From the NCBI GenBank assembly GCA_020636405.1, contig JACJXW010000004.1:248001-312000 (forward strand): a stretch of 64,000 nt of DNA. The letters run 5' to 3'. The notes under the pieces were generated by a model that ran no database searches, was not told the origin of the DNA, and saw nothing but the letters and a program-made list of their open reading frames with translations. Position 1 is the stretch's first letter. Each line of letters opens with the position of its first letter. This stretch comes from Lewinellaceae bacterium (GTDB lineage Bacteria > Bacteroidota > Bacteroidia > Chitinophagales > Saprospiraceae). This document shows, piece after piece, positions 16,898 to 25,910 of the stretch. The position numbers and the translations under genes are program-made.

Positions 16898-17732
16898 CTA
16901 TTGTTTTACCATCTTGCGGCTACTCACCCTCCGGCCATCAGTAACCTGTACGGTATACACTCCGGCAGGCAGGAAAGTAACGTCCTGCGCCTGTGTCTGT
17001 TCACCTGCGGAAATTTCGATCCGGCGTTCCAAAAGAGCCTGCCCCTGCAGGTTGATGATCCTGAACTGGTATTCGCCGGGTTGCTGGCTCTGGAAGAGAA
17101 GGTTGAGCTGCCCTTCGACTGGATTGGGGAAAATGCGAAAAGCCTCGAACAGTTCATTGTCTTCTGCACTGCTCACCAGGCCTTCGGAAAGGGTTACCGG
17201 ATTAGTAAGGAAGGTGGAACCGTCGCCACCGGAACTAGCATTGGCGTTGGCTGCCACTATCGCCGAGTGGAAGCGCACTTCGCCGGTGCCGGCCGCCGGG
17301 GCGGTCCAGTCCAGTTGGAAGGTATTGCTGTTGCTGCGCATACTGTGCTCTGCGTACTGGCGGTTGTTAAGCGGAGTAATCTTAATGCCGGCGGGCGGGT
17401 TCGCAAAAGCCCCGGCCTGTACATTATCATCTCCGGAAAGAGCAACTGCCTGGAAGCCATAGCCGCTCGCACCGGAGGCACTGATCATTACCTGAAGCTT
17501 GTATGTTTTTCCTGGTTCGTAGGTAGTTACGGGAGTCCCTCCGTCGAGGACCTTCAAGGTGAAGGTAGGTGAGAAAGCCCCCCCCATTGTGGCATGTCTG
17601 ACAAGGCCCCGGGCTGAGGGGGCTTCCCGTACGGTCGAGCCCCTGCACCGAAGCCGGGCCGGAAGAATTGTTCGTCCAGAGCAGCGCAGCGCCGATCAAC
17701 GCGAAAAAAGTGTAGATCATTCTGAATTTCAT
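16898..17732 (-). pseudogene. Secreted choice-of-anchor V protein with type IX sorting domain, split by a frameshift
   Basis: Two overlapping minus-strand reading frames together make one protein. The first (ATG at 17732) has a signal peptide (MKFRMIYTFFALIGAALL) and the CQTCHNGG motif typical of choice-of-anchor V proteins, then runs out of frame at a run of eight G (complement of 17578-17585). The second frame continues the expected sequence (AFSPTFTLKVLDGGTPVT onward), includes the ASGASGYGFQAVAL segment and ends in a type IX secretion C-terminal sorting domain (FRIFPNPVEGQLNL to SSRKMVKQ). Removing one G restores a single frame of about 277 residues. The gene is broken, slippage-expressed, or affected by a sequencing error in the homopolymer. 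Confidence 0.75.
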
Positions 17733-17895
17733 AAGTTGTATCAATTAGGTGGTTGGAATTACAATTTCTTAGGTAATTAGCCCACCAGGCCAAAAAGTTT
17801 ACCTATACACCACAAGAGGACAGAAGGTTGCCTCAAAAGTTTAAATAAGAGAAGATAAAAAAGGTAAGGAAAGCGCTATTTAGTGGTAATTGGGA

Positions 17896-20271
17896 TCAAA
17901 AAGGCAACTGGACGGTGACCCGCAGTGCCCTTAGCCCCTCTACGCCCTGGAGTTTTCCGATAGGCAACTCTTCGGCCTCCGGCAGAACAAGCCCCTGGCT
18001 GGCCAGGAAACGAACATATTCCAGGTATTCCGCACGGTCTTTTTCATTGGCATAGATGATGGCCAGTTTGCCGGGCGCCCGCAACCGTTCTCCGGAACCA
18101 TCGACCAGCGCCTTATCTATCCGTTTTTTGATGATCTCATAGCGGATGTTGTAAGCTCCGTCTACGTCAAAGCGTTTTTCATCCATGCGGAAACGGATAT
18201 CCAGGGGGTTGCTGTATACGAAGATCATCTGTGCTGTTTCGAGGGGCAGCGGCAGTTGCTTTTTCAATTCTGCCGATCTTCTGGTGACGTTACACATTAC
18301 CTGGAGTTGCCACAGCCGCAGGTTGCTGAGGTGTTGGGGGCTGAAGTGTTCTTTCTGGAGCAGCGATTGCCCGGCATAGATCTCAAACTCTACTCCGTCG
18401 GTCTTGTATTTTTCGAAATAATGCGGTAGCATTTCCTGAGCAGCCTCATCTTCCTGTTCCAGGTAGCGGGATATGGTATCGTTGATCGCTGCTACGCTGT
18501 CCTCAAAAGCCTTGCGTTTGTTGTATACTACCCCCAGGCGTGTGTCCAGTTCCTGGAAATACTCCTCAATGCGTTGGGCGGCTTCGGCAGAATGCCGCGC
18601 CATCTGGCGGAGCAGTGGGTGGGCTTCCAGGCGAAGGAATTCCATCACGCGGCTTTCATCGCTGGAGGAAAAGCCGTCCTGCAACCAGGTGATGTGCTCC
18701 TGTGCCCGGAAAAGATATTGTTCGAGAATAGGGAAGGGGTGTAATCTTGCAGTTGCCCGGAGGGTGGCCTTCAATTTCCACAGGTTGTCCAGCAGGTCTT
18801 CTTGTATGGCGCTGTTGCGAATATTGCTGGAGTTGATAATATCCGCTTGTGCGTAGAGCGGGTAAACTTCCCGAAATACGATCGGCCGGGCGGCGCCCTC
18901 CTTTCCATTGCTGCGTTCTTCCAGCAGGGCGAATGCGTTTTCTAAAAAACGCCATTCCACACTGGGGTGCAGCGCCGTGTATTGTTCGCGGATGATGGCT
19001 TCGATCTGGTTGTTGAGTTCTTCCCGCCGCCGTTCAAGGGCAAGGGTGAACAGGGGGGCTATTTCGCCGGCCTTCAGGGCGGTGGCCTTGCTGAGGCCAT
19101 GAGGCCGGGCGGATCCCAGCTCCAGAAAACCCAACAGCCTGCCCCGCTTATTTCTCAGTGGAAATAGAATGACGCTGCGGACGCCGGCGTTGAGCAATTC
19201 GGCTTCCACCTCAGTCGCTTCTTCCAGGTGGGTGAGGTCTTCGATCAAAAGGGGTTCCTCTTGTCGAAGAGCATGTTGATAAATGCAGCCTTCGGTTTGA
19301 AAGATATCTTCCTCTTTAGCACTCAGAAAATGATGGGCTACCTTGTATTTGCGGGCGGCGCAGAGGCTGCCTTTCTCATTGGTTGCCGCCAGCCCCAGCC
19401 GGATGGAGGAGTCTTTCAACCCTGAACGGACTAATGCCTCCAACTGGGCCACTTTCTCAGTGGCGACGACCACATCCTTTTCGAGCAGCTTGTGCTTGAT
19501 CCGCGAGAGTATGGCTTCTTCCGTTATTTCCGTATGGTATTCGGCAATAAAACCCTGGAACTCGAACTGGCCTGGAGGCAGGACTTCCAGCCATCGCTGC
19601 CAGTTCATTGGGTCGTTGAGCAATTGATTGGCCTGCCGGGGGGTGAGTTCCGGCAGAGGCTTCAAGGGCCTGACATCGATAAAGGAGAGGTTATGGACAC
19701 ATTTGAAATGGCGTTCCAAGCCTTGCCCCGGCATTTGCAGGATGGCGGTTAGCGGGCTTTCTACTTGCAAGGACTGGCCGTAATACTTGTTGAGGATGAG
19801 GGAGCAGGCGGTGTGAACGATGAAACTGAACACCCGGTCGGGTTGTTCGTCCAGGCAGTATTCAAAAGCTCCGTTTTCCTGTAGCAGCTGGCGGAGCGCC
19901 TCCGTTTGGTAAATAGGGGTGACATCCAGGGGGCGGAATGCTCTGCCCAGGCTGAAAGCCTCCTGTCCATCCGGAAAAATGGTAGACAACAACAGGTCAA
20001 TAGTGTCGCTATGAGTTTCAATGGCCTTCGGGCTGTCAATGGGGGCTAACAATTCCGGGGCCTGTTCAACCTTATCCAGGATATAGCGGAGCAGGGCTGC
20101 TCTTCCCGGCCGGGTTTCCCCGTTGGACTGTTTCCTCAGGTGGTTGATCAGCGGAACGAAGCTCAGGCGTGAAGGGTACGGCATCATCTCCAGTGCTGAA
20201 CTTTCCCCGGGGATCAACTGGGCTGCCGGGCTGCCGGCAGATGTTTGCGGAGTCGGGTGAATGACGGTCAT
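17896..20271 (-). CDS. GAF domain-containing protein
   Basis: A 791-residue soluble protein from the ATG at 20271. A TTG at 20316 would add 15 residues and looks less likely. The middle contains a GAF domain (about residues 290-425): GSLCAARKYKVAHHFLSAKE, a central HALRQEEPLLIEDLTHL and the closing GVRSVILFPLRNKRGRLLGFLEL, which is the standard GAF strand pattern. The flanking regions are mostly helical and charged, and no kinase, cyclase or DNA-binding domain is visible. Similar long GAF proteins with no output domain are common in Saprospiria and probably act as sensors or scaffolds. The ligand is unknown. The gene is isolated, with long gaps on both sides. Confidence 0.75.
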   Translation of the reverse strand: MTVIHPTPQTSAGSPAAQLIPGESSALEMMPYPSRLSFVPLINHLRKQSNGETRPGRAALLRYILDKVEQAPELLAPIDSPKAIETHSDTIDLLLSTIFPDGQEAFSLGRAFRPLDVTPIYQTEALRQLLQENGAFEYCLDEQPDRVFSFIVHTACSLILNKYYGQSLQVESPLTAILQMPGQGLERHFKCVHNLSFIDVRPLKPLPELTPRQANQLLNDPMNWQRWLEVLPPGQFEFQGFIAEYHTEITEEAILSRIKHKLLEKDVVVATEKVAQLEALVRSGLKDSSIRLGLAATNEKGSLCAARKYKVAHHFLSAKEEDIFQTEGCIYQHALRQEEPLLIEDLTHLEEATEVEAELLNAGVRSVILFPLRNKRGRLLGFLELGSARPHGLSKATALKAGEIAPLFTLALERRREELNNQIEAIIREQYTALHPSVEWRFLENAFALLEERSNGKEGAARPIVFREVYPLYAQADIINSSNIRNSAIQEDLLDNLWKLKATLRATARLHPFPILEQYLFRAQEHITWLQDGFSSSDESRVMEFLRLEAHPLLRQMARHSAEAAQRIEEYFQELDTRLGVVYNKRKAFEDSVAAINDTISRYLEQEDEAAQEMLPHYFEKYKTDGVEFEIYAGQSLLQKEHFSPQHLSNLRLWQLQVMCNVTRRSAELKKQLPLPLETAQMIFVYSNPLDIRFRMDEKRFDVDGAYNIRYEIIKKRIDKALVDGSGERLRAPGKLAIIYANEKDRAEYLEYVRFLASQGLVLPEAEELPIGKLQGVEGLRALRVTVQLPF

Positions 20272-20708
20272 AAGAGGTACTTTAACCAGTAAAAAACTGG
20301 CAGAAAATGCTGCCAATACATCAGCGGGATTCCCGTTCTGTAAAAGCGGAATAAGTTTGGGGGAAGTACATTAGCCTTCCCCCCCTCTGATAAGAAACAC
20401 CCTAAAAACTACCGTATATAGATCGTTTCCATATGGATCCTTTAACATGGGAGCAGCAAAAACAGCCAGGTGATAAAAAAATTAAGTGTCGGGTGATTTC
20501 TTGCTTTTTCTCTGAAGTGGGTTAAGCTTCAGTTTGTTTTGTCGGGTGGCTGTTTGATTGCTACTATTATGTCGGGTGTTCGGGGTTTCAGGTTACACTT
20601 TCTCAGAACTTTTTACAAAATTCGGCCCTTTTTGTGCCCGAATCCTTGATCTGTATCAAGAATTTAGGGTTAGGATGCCAGGAGGAGCGGTATACCCCTA
20701 TTTGCTTT
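20272..20708. other. Intergenic region with short hairpins
   Basis: No gene is seen in this 437-bp gap between two minus-strand genes. It contains an 8-bp-stem hairpin GGGGGAAG/CTTCCCCC (20359-20383) upstream of the GAF gene, three copies of GTCGGGTG (about 20486, 20540 and 20570), and small stems near 20620-20665. No promoter match was found. Confidence 0.5.
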
Positions 20709-21392
20709 TTATATTTTCTGGATGCCGCCGGAGATCAGCGAACGGGTATTCTTTTCTTCGGGATCGCCGGTGTAATCGATCTGGCCGCCGGTATTGGCGT
20801 TGGCGTCGAGCCGCTTATTGGCTACCACCTCGGCCTGGCCGCCGGTATTGGCCCTGACATAGGTGCGGTCGCATTGCAGGTCCAGCCCCCGGTATTGGCC
20901 GCCGGTGGAAGCGGATATTTCCTGCGTTTCGGTGCTGCCCTCCATATCGATCGTTGCTCCTTCCGTAACGCTGGCTACCAGAGAATTGACCGCAACGGTA
21001 AGTTCAATCTGGGCGCCACTGCTGGCCCGGAGGTCCAACTGGTCGCCGGTAATAGTGGCGGAGGAGAAGGCTTTGGCGCCGGCGCTGGCTTTCAGGGCGC
21101 GCAGTTGCTGGTAAGTAACTTCTACCCGGGCGTGGTCTTCGTCCTTGAACAGTCCTTCGATCAGTTGGATCTTCAGCGTTTTTCCTTTGACATAGACGGT
21201 TACATCATCTTCGGAAAGGCCTTCGGCGGTGATAACGGCCCGGGCCTCCTCACCGGGGATGAGCACGAGTTCCACGTCGCCGGCAACGGTGATGGCGTCG
21301 AAGTAGTCGAGCTTGCGTTCATCCTGAGTGTAAGCAGTGCTCAGGGTGAAGAAAAGGGCTAATGCTAAGGTTACTTTCGAGATTGTTTTCAT
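20709..21392 (-). CDS. Head-GIN domain (DUF2807) protein, exported
   Basis: A 227-residue protein with a signal peptide (MKTISKVTLALALFFTLSTAYTQ would be removed). The remainder is a repetitive right-handed beta structure typical of the head-GIN/DUF2807 family: the FDAITVAGDVELVLIPGE opening, then short strand repeats such as LDLRASSGAQIELTV and ASTGGQYRGLDLQC ending in TGGQIDYTGDP. The family is abundant in Bacteroidota periplasm or outer membrane and its function is unknown. The length is usual. The gene is divergent from glycyl-tRNA synthetase across about 210 bp. Confidence 0.85.
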   Translation of the reverse strand: MKTISKVTLALALFFTLSTAYTQDERKLDYFDAITVAGDVELVLIPGEEARAVITAEGLSEDDVTVYVKGKTLKIQLIEGLFKDEDHARVEVTYQQLRALKASAGAKAFSSATITGDQLDLRASSGAQIELTVAVNSLVASVTEGATIDMEGSTETQEISASTGGQYRGLDLQCDRTYVRANTGGQAEVVANKRLDANANTGGQIDYTGDPEEKNTRSLISGGIQKI

Positions 21393-21529
21393 GACGATAA
21401 TTTTTTTTTGTGGCAGGTAAATACCTCACCTGCGTTATTAGGATGCAATTCACCCCTGAAGTCCCCTATTGGGGAATGGAAAATTCAGAATTAGCCCGGC
21501 CGGGCACTTTTAAACCCCCTGATTTGTAT

Positions 21530-21537
21530 TATCTTTG
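21530..21537 (+). promoter_or_regulatory. -7 element for glycyl-tRNA synthetase
   Basis: TATCTTTG matches TAnnTTTG and lies 67 nt before the ATG at 21604. No clear -33 TTG is seen. Confidence 0.5.
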
Positions 21538-21603
21538 CGCCTTAATTCAACAGGCGCCCGAAATTACCGGCACACCTGTAAGCGGAAAAACAGAAATTGG
21601 CCC

Positions 21604-23148
21604 ATGGCACAGCAAAGCGATCTATTCAAGAAACTCATTGCCCACAGCAAGGAATACGGCTTTATTTTCCAGTCGAGCGAAGTGTACGACGGCCTGAGCG
21701 CCGTTTACGATTACGGCCCCTATGGTGTGGAGCTCAAAAATAACATCAAGGAATACTGGTGGCGTAGCATGGTGCAGATGCACGATAACATCGTCGGTGT
21801 CGACGCTGCCATTTTTATGCACCCCAAGACCTGGAAGGCCTCCGGCCACGTCGATGCCTTCAACGACCCGCTGATCGACAATAAGGACAGCAAGAAGCGC
21901 TACCGTGCCGACGTGCTCATCGAAGAGCATATGGATAAACTGGAGGCCAAGATCCAGAAAGAGGTGGACAAAGCAGCAAAGCGCTTCGGTGAAAAGTTCG
22001 ACGAAGCGGTCTTCCGCTCGACCAATGAGCGGGTATTGCGTTACCAGGAAGAACACGGCCGTATCCGCGAGCGCCTGGCACAGGCCATGACCGCCGGTGA
22101 CCTGGCCGAGCTTAAGCAGATCATCGAAGACCTGGAGATCGCCGACCCCGAATCCGGCTCCCGCAACTGGACGGAGGTGCGGCAGTTCAACCTGATGTTC
22201 TCCACCCAATTGGGCAACATCGCCGGCGAGGACGGCAAGCTCTACCTGCGCCCAGAGACCGCTCAGGGTATTTTTGTCAATTTCCTGAACGTACAGAAGA
22301 CTACCCGCCAGAAGATCCCCTTTGGCATCGCCCAGATCGGCAAGGCCTTTCGGAACGAGATCACTGCCCGGCAGTTCATCTTCCGCATGCGCGAATTCGA
22401 GCAGATGGAAATGCAGTTCTTCATCCGCCCCGGCGAGCAGAAGAAGTGGTATGAATACTGGAAGGAGGCCCGCATGAAGTGGCACCGGGCGCTGGGTACT
22501 CCGCAGGAGAAACTGCGCTTCCACGACCACGATAACCTTGCCCACTATGCGGATGCTGCTGTGGACATTCAGTTTGACTTCCCCTTTGGCTTCAAAGAAT
22601 TGGAAGGTATTCACAGCCGTACCGATTTTGACCTGGGCAACCACCAGGAGCTGTCCGGCAAGAAGATCCAGTACTTCGACCCGGAATTGGAGGAGAGCTA
22701 CGTGCCCTATGTAGTGGAAACTTCCATCGGCTGCGACCGCATGTTCCTGGCCCTGATGAGCCACGCCCTGGTGGAAGAAGAGGTGCCCGGCTCTCCCGGC
22801 AACACCAGAGAATTACTCAAACTCCACCCGGCCCTGGCGCCCATTAAGTGCGCCATTCTGCCGCTGAAGCGTAATGAAGAACGTCTCGTGGATATGGCTA
22901 AAGGTATTTTCAATGACCTGCGCTTCTCCTTCCAGGTCCAGTATGACGATACCGGCAGTATTGGTAAGCTGTACCGCCGCCAGGATGCCATCGGCACGCC
23001 GTTCTGTGTGACGGTCGACTTCGAATCGCTGGATGACAATACTGTCACCCTGCGCGACCGCGACAGCCTCGCTCAGGAGCGGGTGCCCATTGCGAAACTG
23101 GAGGAGATCATTAGGAAGCGGGTAGACATGAAGCAACTTCTTGTATAG
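21604..23148 (+). CDS. glyS: Glycyl-tRNA synthetase, alpha2 dimeric type
   Basis: A 514-residue class II aminoacyl-tRNA synthetase that charges tRNA-Gly. The ATG at 21604 (MAQQSDLFKKLIAHSKEYGF) is preferred over a TTG 69 bases upstream, since homologues start this way and the -7 element would overlap the longer form. Motif 1 region: FQSSEVYDGLSAVYDYGPYG. Motif 2: LRPETAQGIFVNFLN and FRNEITARQFIFRMREFEQ. Motif 3: TSIGCDRMFLAL. A C-terminal anticodon-binding domain follows (about residues 410-510). The family is the eukaryote-like dimeric type also used by Bacteroidota, not the alpha2-beta2 type. It is cytoplasmic and essential. Confidence 0.96.
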   Translation: MAQQSDLFKKLIAHSKEYGFIFQSSEVYDGLSAVYDYGPYGVELKNNIKEYWWRSMVQMHDNIVGVDAAIFMHPKTWKASGHVDAFNDPLIDNKDSKKRYRADVLIEEHMDKLEAKIQKEVDKAAKRFGEKFDEAVFRSTNERVLRYQEEHGRIRERLAQAMTAGDLAELKQIIEDLEIADPESGSRNWTEVRQFNLMFSTQLGNIAGEDGKLYLRPETAQGIFVNFLNVQKTTRQKIPFGIAQIGKAFRNEITARQFIFRMREFEQMEMQFFIRPGEQKKWYEYWKEARMKWHRALGTPQEKLRFHDHDNLAHYADAAVDIQFDFPFGFKELEGIHSRTDFDLGNHQELSGKKIQYFDPELEESYVPYVVETSIGCDRMFLALMSHALVEEEVPGSPGNTRELLKLHPALAPIKCAILPLKRNEERLVDMAKGIFNDLRFSFQVQYDDTGSIGKLYRRQDAIGTPFCVTVDFESLDDNTVTLRDRDSLAQERVPIAKLEEIIRKRVDMKQLLV

Positions 23149-23200
23149 TGTCTCTGTAATTTTTCTCTGATTTCCAGAACCCTGAACGCATTTTGTCCGT

Positions 23201-23222
23201 ACACACCTAAGTGTGCATTTTT
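23201..23222 (+). terminator. Weak hairpin with T run after glyS
   Basis: CACAC-CTAA-GTGTG followed by CATTTTT about 55 nt past the glyS stop. The stem is only 5 bp, so this is a weak terminator candidate. Confidence 0.35.
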
Positions 23223-23361
23223 CTTAGCCCATTGGCAGTACCTATGCGGCCACATGCCGGATTTTGTTGTGCAAAACCAGGCAATGCCAGTGTAATACTG
23301 ACGTGGATGGCCTCGGCCTGACAAGGCCACCCGTTTGTCAGTAGATCAATCCCAAGACAAA

Positions 23362-25881
23362 ATGATGAAGAAAACTACCCTATTTACTATGGTGGTGGCG
23401 GCGGGTTTTTTCCTGAATCCTGCCCTTACCCACGCCCAGCGCAACCTGGCTCTGTATAGCCTGCCAGGCCTGCAGCAGGCAACTTATGCCAATCCTAGTT
23501 TTATCCCTGAATCCAGCCTCGTTATCGGGTTGCCGGTTTTATCAAATGTCAATGCCAGTTTTGGGAATAATGGTTTTTCCCTAAGGGATGTTGGCATCAC
23601 CGGATGGAAGTTCCAGGGCGCAAGGCTGGACTATGACAAACTGCTCTCTGTTGTTGAAAACGATAACATCGCAGCCGGGGGCCTGAACGCCAGCCTGCTG
23701 ACGGTGGGTTTTCGCCTGAAAAACCATTACATCGCATTCGAGTCGAGCGAGCACGTCGTAGGTAATTTTTACTACCCTATGGACGCTATTCAGTTTGGGG
23801 CCGATATCAACAACGGGGGGTACGAACCCGGGAAATCCTATAACCTTTCCGGGTTGGCCTATGACCTGACCCATTATCGCAATTTTTCGTTGACGTATGC
23901 CCGTGAGTTCGGCCGGGCGTCAGCAGGCGTGCGGCTCCGCTATCTGATCGGCCTGGAAAACTATACAAGCGCGGGCCCCGGCGTAATTGTCACCGCTACC
24001 GACGACGCCAGCATATATGGCCTTCAGGGACAGTTGGAACTCTGGGCAGCAGGGGTACAATCCCTTTCGGGGCAAGGCAGTTATCCGATCTGGGGACAAG
24101 GGAACTACGGTTTCGCTTTTGACTTCGGCAGCACCTACTCTTTGGGGGATAAACTGTCCGCCTCTTTCAGCGTCGTCAACCTGGGCGGTATCAACTGGAG
24201 TTCCAGCGTCCAGAGAAGGGTACTCGGCAATAAGCTGGAAAATCCGGAGACAGCGATCGATGAGATCTTTGACCGCTTCATCGACAACAAGTCTCCTACC
24301 CCTTTGCCTTACAACACGGCTTTGCCTACTTACTTTTACCTGGGCAGCACCTATCAGCCGAATAACCGGAACGCCTTCAGCCTTCTGCTCAACTCCCGTT
24401 ATGCTCAGGGACGGCACAGCCCTGCTTTGGCGTTGTCCTACGCCCTCGAGTTAAGTTCTAACTTTCGGGCAACGCTGACTTATTCGGCTACTAACGGCAG
24501 CATCCTCAACGTGGGAGGAGGAATAATCGCCAAGGCGGGCCCCTTACAGTTGTTTGTCGTATCCGACAACCTGCTCTCTGCCATTGACCCTTCAACCTTC
24601 CATAACGCTCACATCAATATGGGAGTGAACCTGGCGTTCAAAGAACTATCGAAAAAGGCGGCCGTGCCGATGGATACAGCGGTGGCGGTTATACCGATGG
24701 ATTCAGCCGCTATTGCCGCTTCCGGGCAGGTAGAGCCAGGCCTCAGGGAGGAAGTTTCGCCTATTGCTGAGCCCGGGCAAAGCCGCCCCCAGCAACCGGT
24801 AACCCAGCCTTCAACTCAGCCACAAACCAAACCCCGGGAGACGGTAACCCAGCCTTCAGCCCCACCGCAAAACCAACCCCGGGAAACAGTGGCCCGGCCC
24901 TCGGCACCACCCCAGACTAAATCGCAGGAGACAGTGGCCCAACCCTCGGCTCCGGCCCAAACCAAGCCAAGGGAAACGGAGGCTAAGCCTGCGGCTCCAC
25001 CGCAAACCAAACCCCGGGAGACAATAGCCCAGCCCTCAGTCCCGGCTCAAACCCAACCTCGGGAAACGGAGGCTAAGCCTTCGGTTTCACCGCAAACGAA
25101 GCCTCGGGAGACAATAGCCCAGCCTTCAGCTCCGGCTCAAACCCAACCTCGGGAGACAGTGGTCCGGCTTTCGGACCTGGGGCCCATCAGCAATTCGTCC
25201 GAAAAGGAAACCAGCCCGGCCGGTGCTTCGTCCGCCGGCAAGTACACCATATTCCAGGGAGCGATCCGCCTGGCCGGACAATCGGAAAAAGTGAAGCACT
25301 TTTATTTTGATATTTATAAAGTGCATCCCGGTGGACGGCGGGAATTGATGCGCACCGGCAGGATGCCGGGAGGAGAATACAAACTGTACCTGGAACGAGG
25401 CTTTGACCACGAGGTCAATCTCAGAAATTCGGATTCCGGCCCTCTGGTGATCAAGGTGGATAAGGACGACCTGGAACGGGCCGGCGCGTACATCACCCGG
25501 GATATCACCCTTCAAAAAGCCACAGCGGCCGTACCGGAGGAGACGCCGGCCAGACAGGAGCCGGCCGCAGAAGAAACCAGGCCACCCGTTGAAGACCTCA
25601 TGGAGCTTTCGGTACCTGAACTGCAGCAGGAGGAAGCGGCAGGGCTACAGCGCCCTGTCCCAAAGGAAGAACCAGGTGGCCTTTGGGTGGATCAACCTGC
25701 CCGAACCCTCCAGTTGAAACAGGACATCTCCATTTTCAAGGATATGGATGTCAATTCCAGGATATTGGCCCGCCTCAGTGTGGGCATGGAGATAGAAGTT
25801 CTGGAGCGTACCACGGCAGACTGGTGGATGGTGGCCTATCGGAGTAAGATCGGCTGGGTAGAGGCCCGCCGGTTGAAGTGA
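23362..25881 (+). CDS. DUF5723 outer-membrane-like protein with proline-rich repeats and C-terminal SH3 domain
   Basis: An 839-residue protein from the ATG at 23362 (another ATG follows directly). A signal peptide (about residues 1-26, ending THA-Q) leads into a DUF5723 domain (about 27-430), a predicted beta-barrel found in Bacteroidota (LYSLPGLQQATYANPSF opening). A low-complexity region contains eight 15-residue repeats of the form PQTKPRETxAQPSAP (about 480-600). Next is a small folded domain (about 625-710, GKYTIFQGAIRLAGQ) and finally an SH3b domain (DISIFKDMDVNSRILARL to GWVEARRLK). The Pro-rich section could span the peptidoglycan and the SH3b domain could bind it, which is inferred from family behaviour. 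Confidence 0.75.
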   Translation: MMKKTTLFTMVVAAGFFLNPALTHAQRNLALYSLPGLQQATYANPSFIPESSLVIGLPVLSNVNASFGNNGFSLRDVGITGWKFQGARLDYDKLLSVVENDNIAAGGLNASLLTVGFRLKNHYIAFESSEHVVGNFYYPMDAIQFGADINNGGYEPGKSYNLSGLAYDLTHYRNFSLTYAREFGRASAGVRLRYLIGLENYTSAGPGVIVTATDDASIYGLQGQLELWAAGVQSLSGQGSYPIWGQGNYGFAFDFGSTYSLGDKLSASFSVVNLGGINWSSSVQRRVLGNKLENPETAIDEIFDRFIDNKSPTPLPYNTALPTYFYLGSTYQPNNRNAFSLLLNSRYAQGRHSPALALSYALELSSNFRATLTYSATNGSILNVGGGIIAKAGPLQLFVVSDNLLSAIDPSTFHNAHINMGVNLAFKELSKKAAVPMDTAVAVIPMDSAAIAASGQVEPGLREEVSPIAEPGQSRPQQPVTQPSTQPQTKPRETVTQPSAPPQNQPRETVARPSAPPQTKSQETVAQPSAPAQTKPRETEAKPAAPPQTKPRETIAQPSVPAQTQPRETEAKPSVSPQTKPRETIAQPSAPAQTQPRETVVRLSDLGPISNSSEKETSPAGASSAGKYTIFQGAIRLAGQSEKVKHFYFDIYKVHPGGRRELMRTGRMPGGEYKLYLERGFDHEVNLRNSDSGPLVIKVDKDDLERAGAYITRDITLQKATAAVPEETPARQEPAAEETRPPVEDLMELSVPELQQEEAAGLQRPVPKEEPGGLWVDQPARTLQLKQDISIFKDMDVNSRILARLSVGMEIEVLERTTADWWMVAYRSKIGWVEARRLK
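24805..25164 (+). repeat. Eight coding tandem repeats of 45 bp
   Basis: Inside the DUF5723/SH3 gene, eight near-identical 45-bp units (15 codons, core CCCCGGGAGAC) give a Pro/Gln/Thr/Glu-rich linker. The unit is a multiple of three, so copy-number change keeps the frame. Confidence 0.85.
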
Positions 25882-25910
25882 TCGCCATCAAACTGTTTGT
25901 GCCCGGAAAC

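Noticed and set aside
20558..21362. Plus-strand open frames opposite the head-GIN gene
   Set aside because: They are shadows of the repetitive minus-strand gene and contain only repeated Gly/Val/Ala strings.
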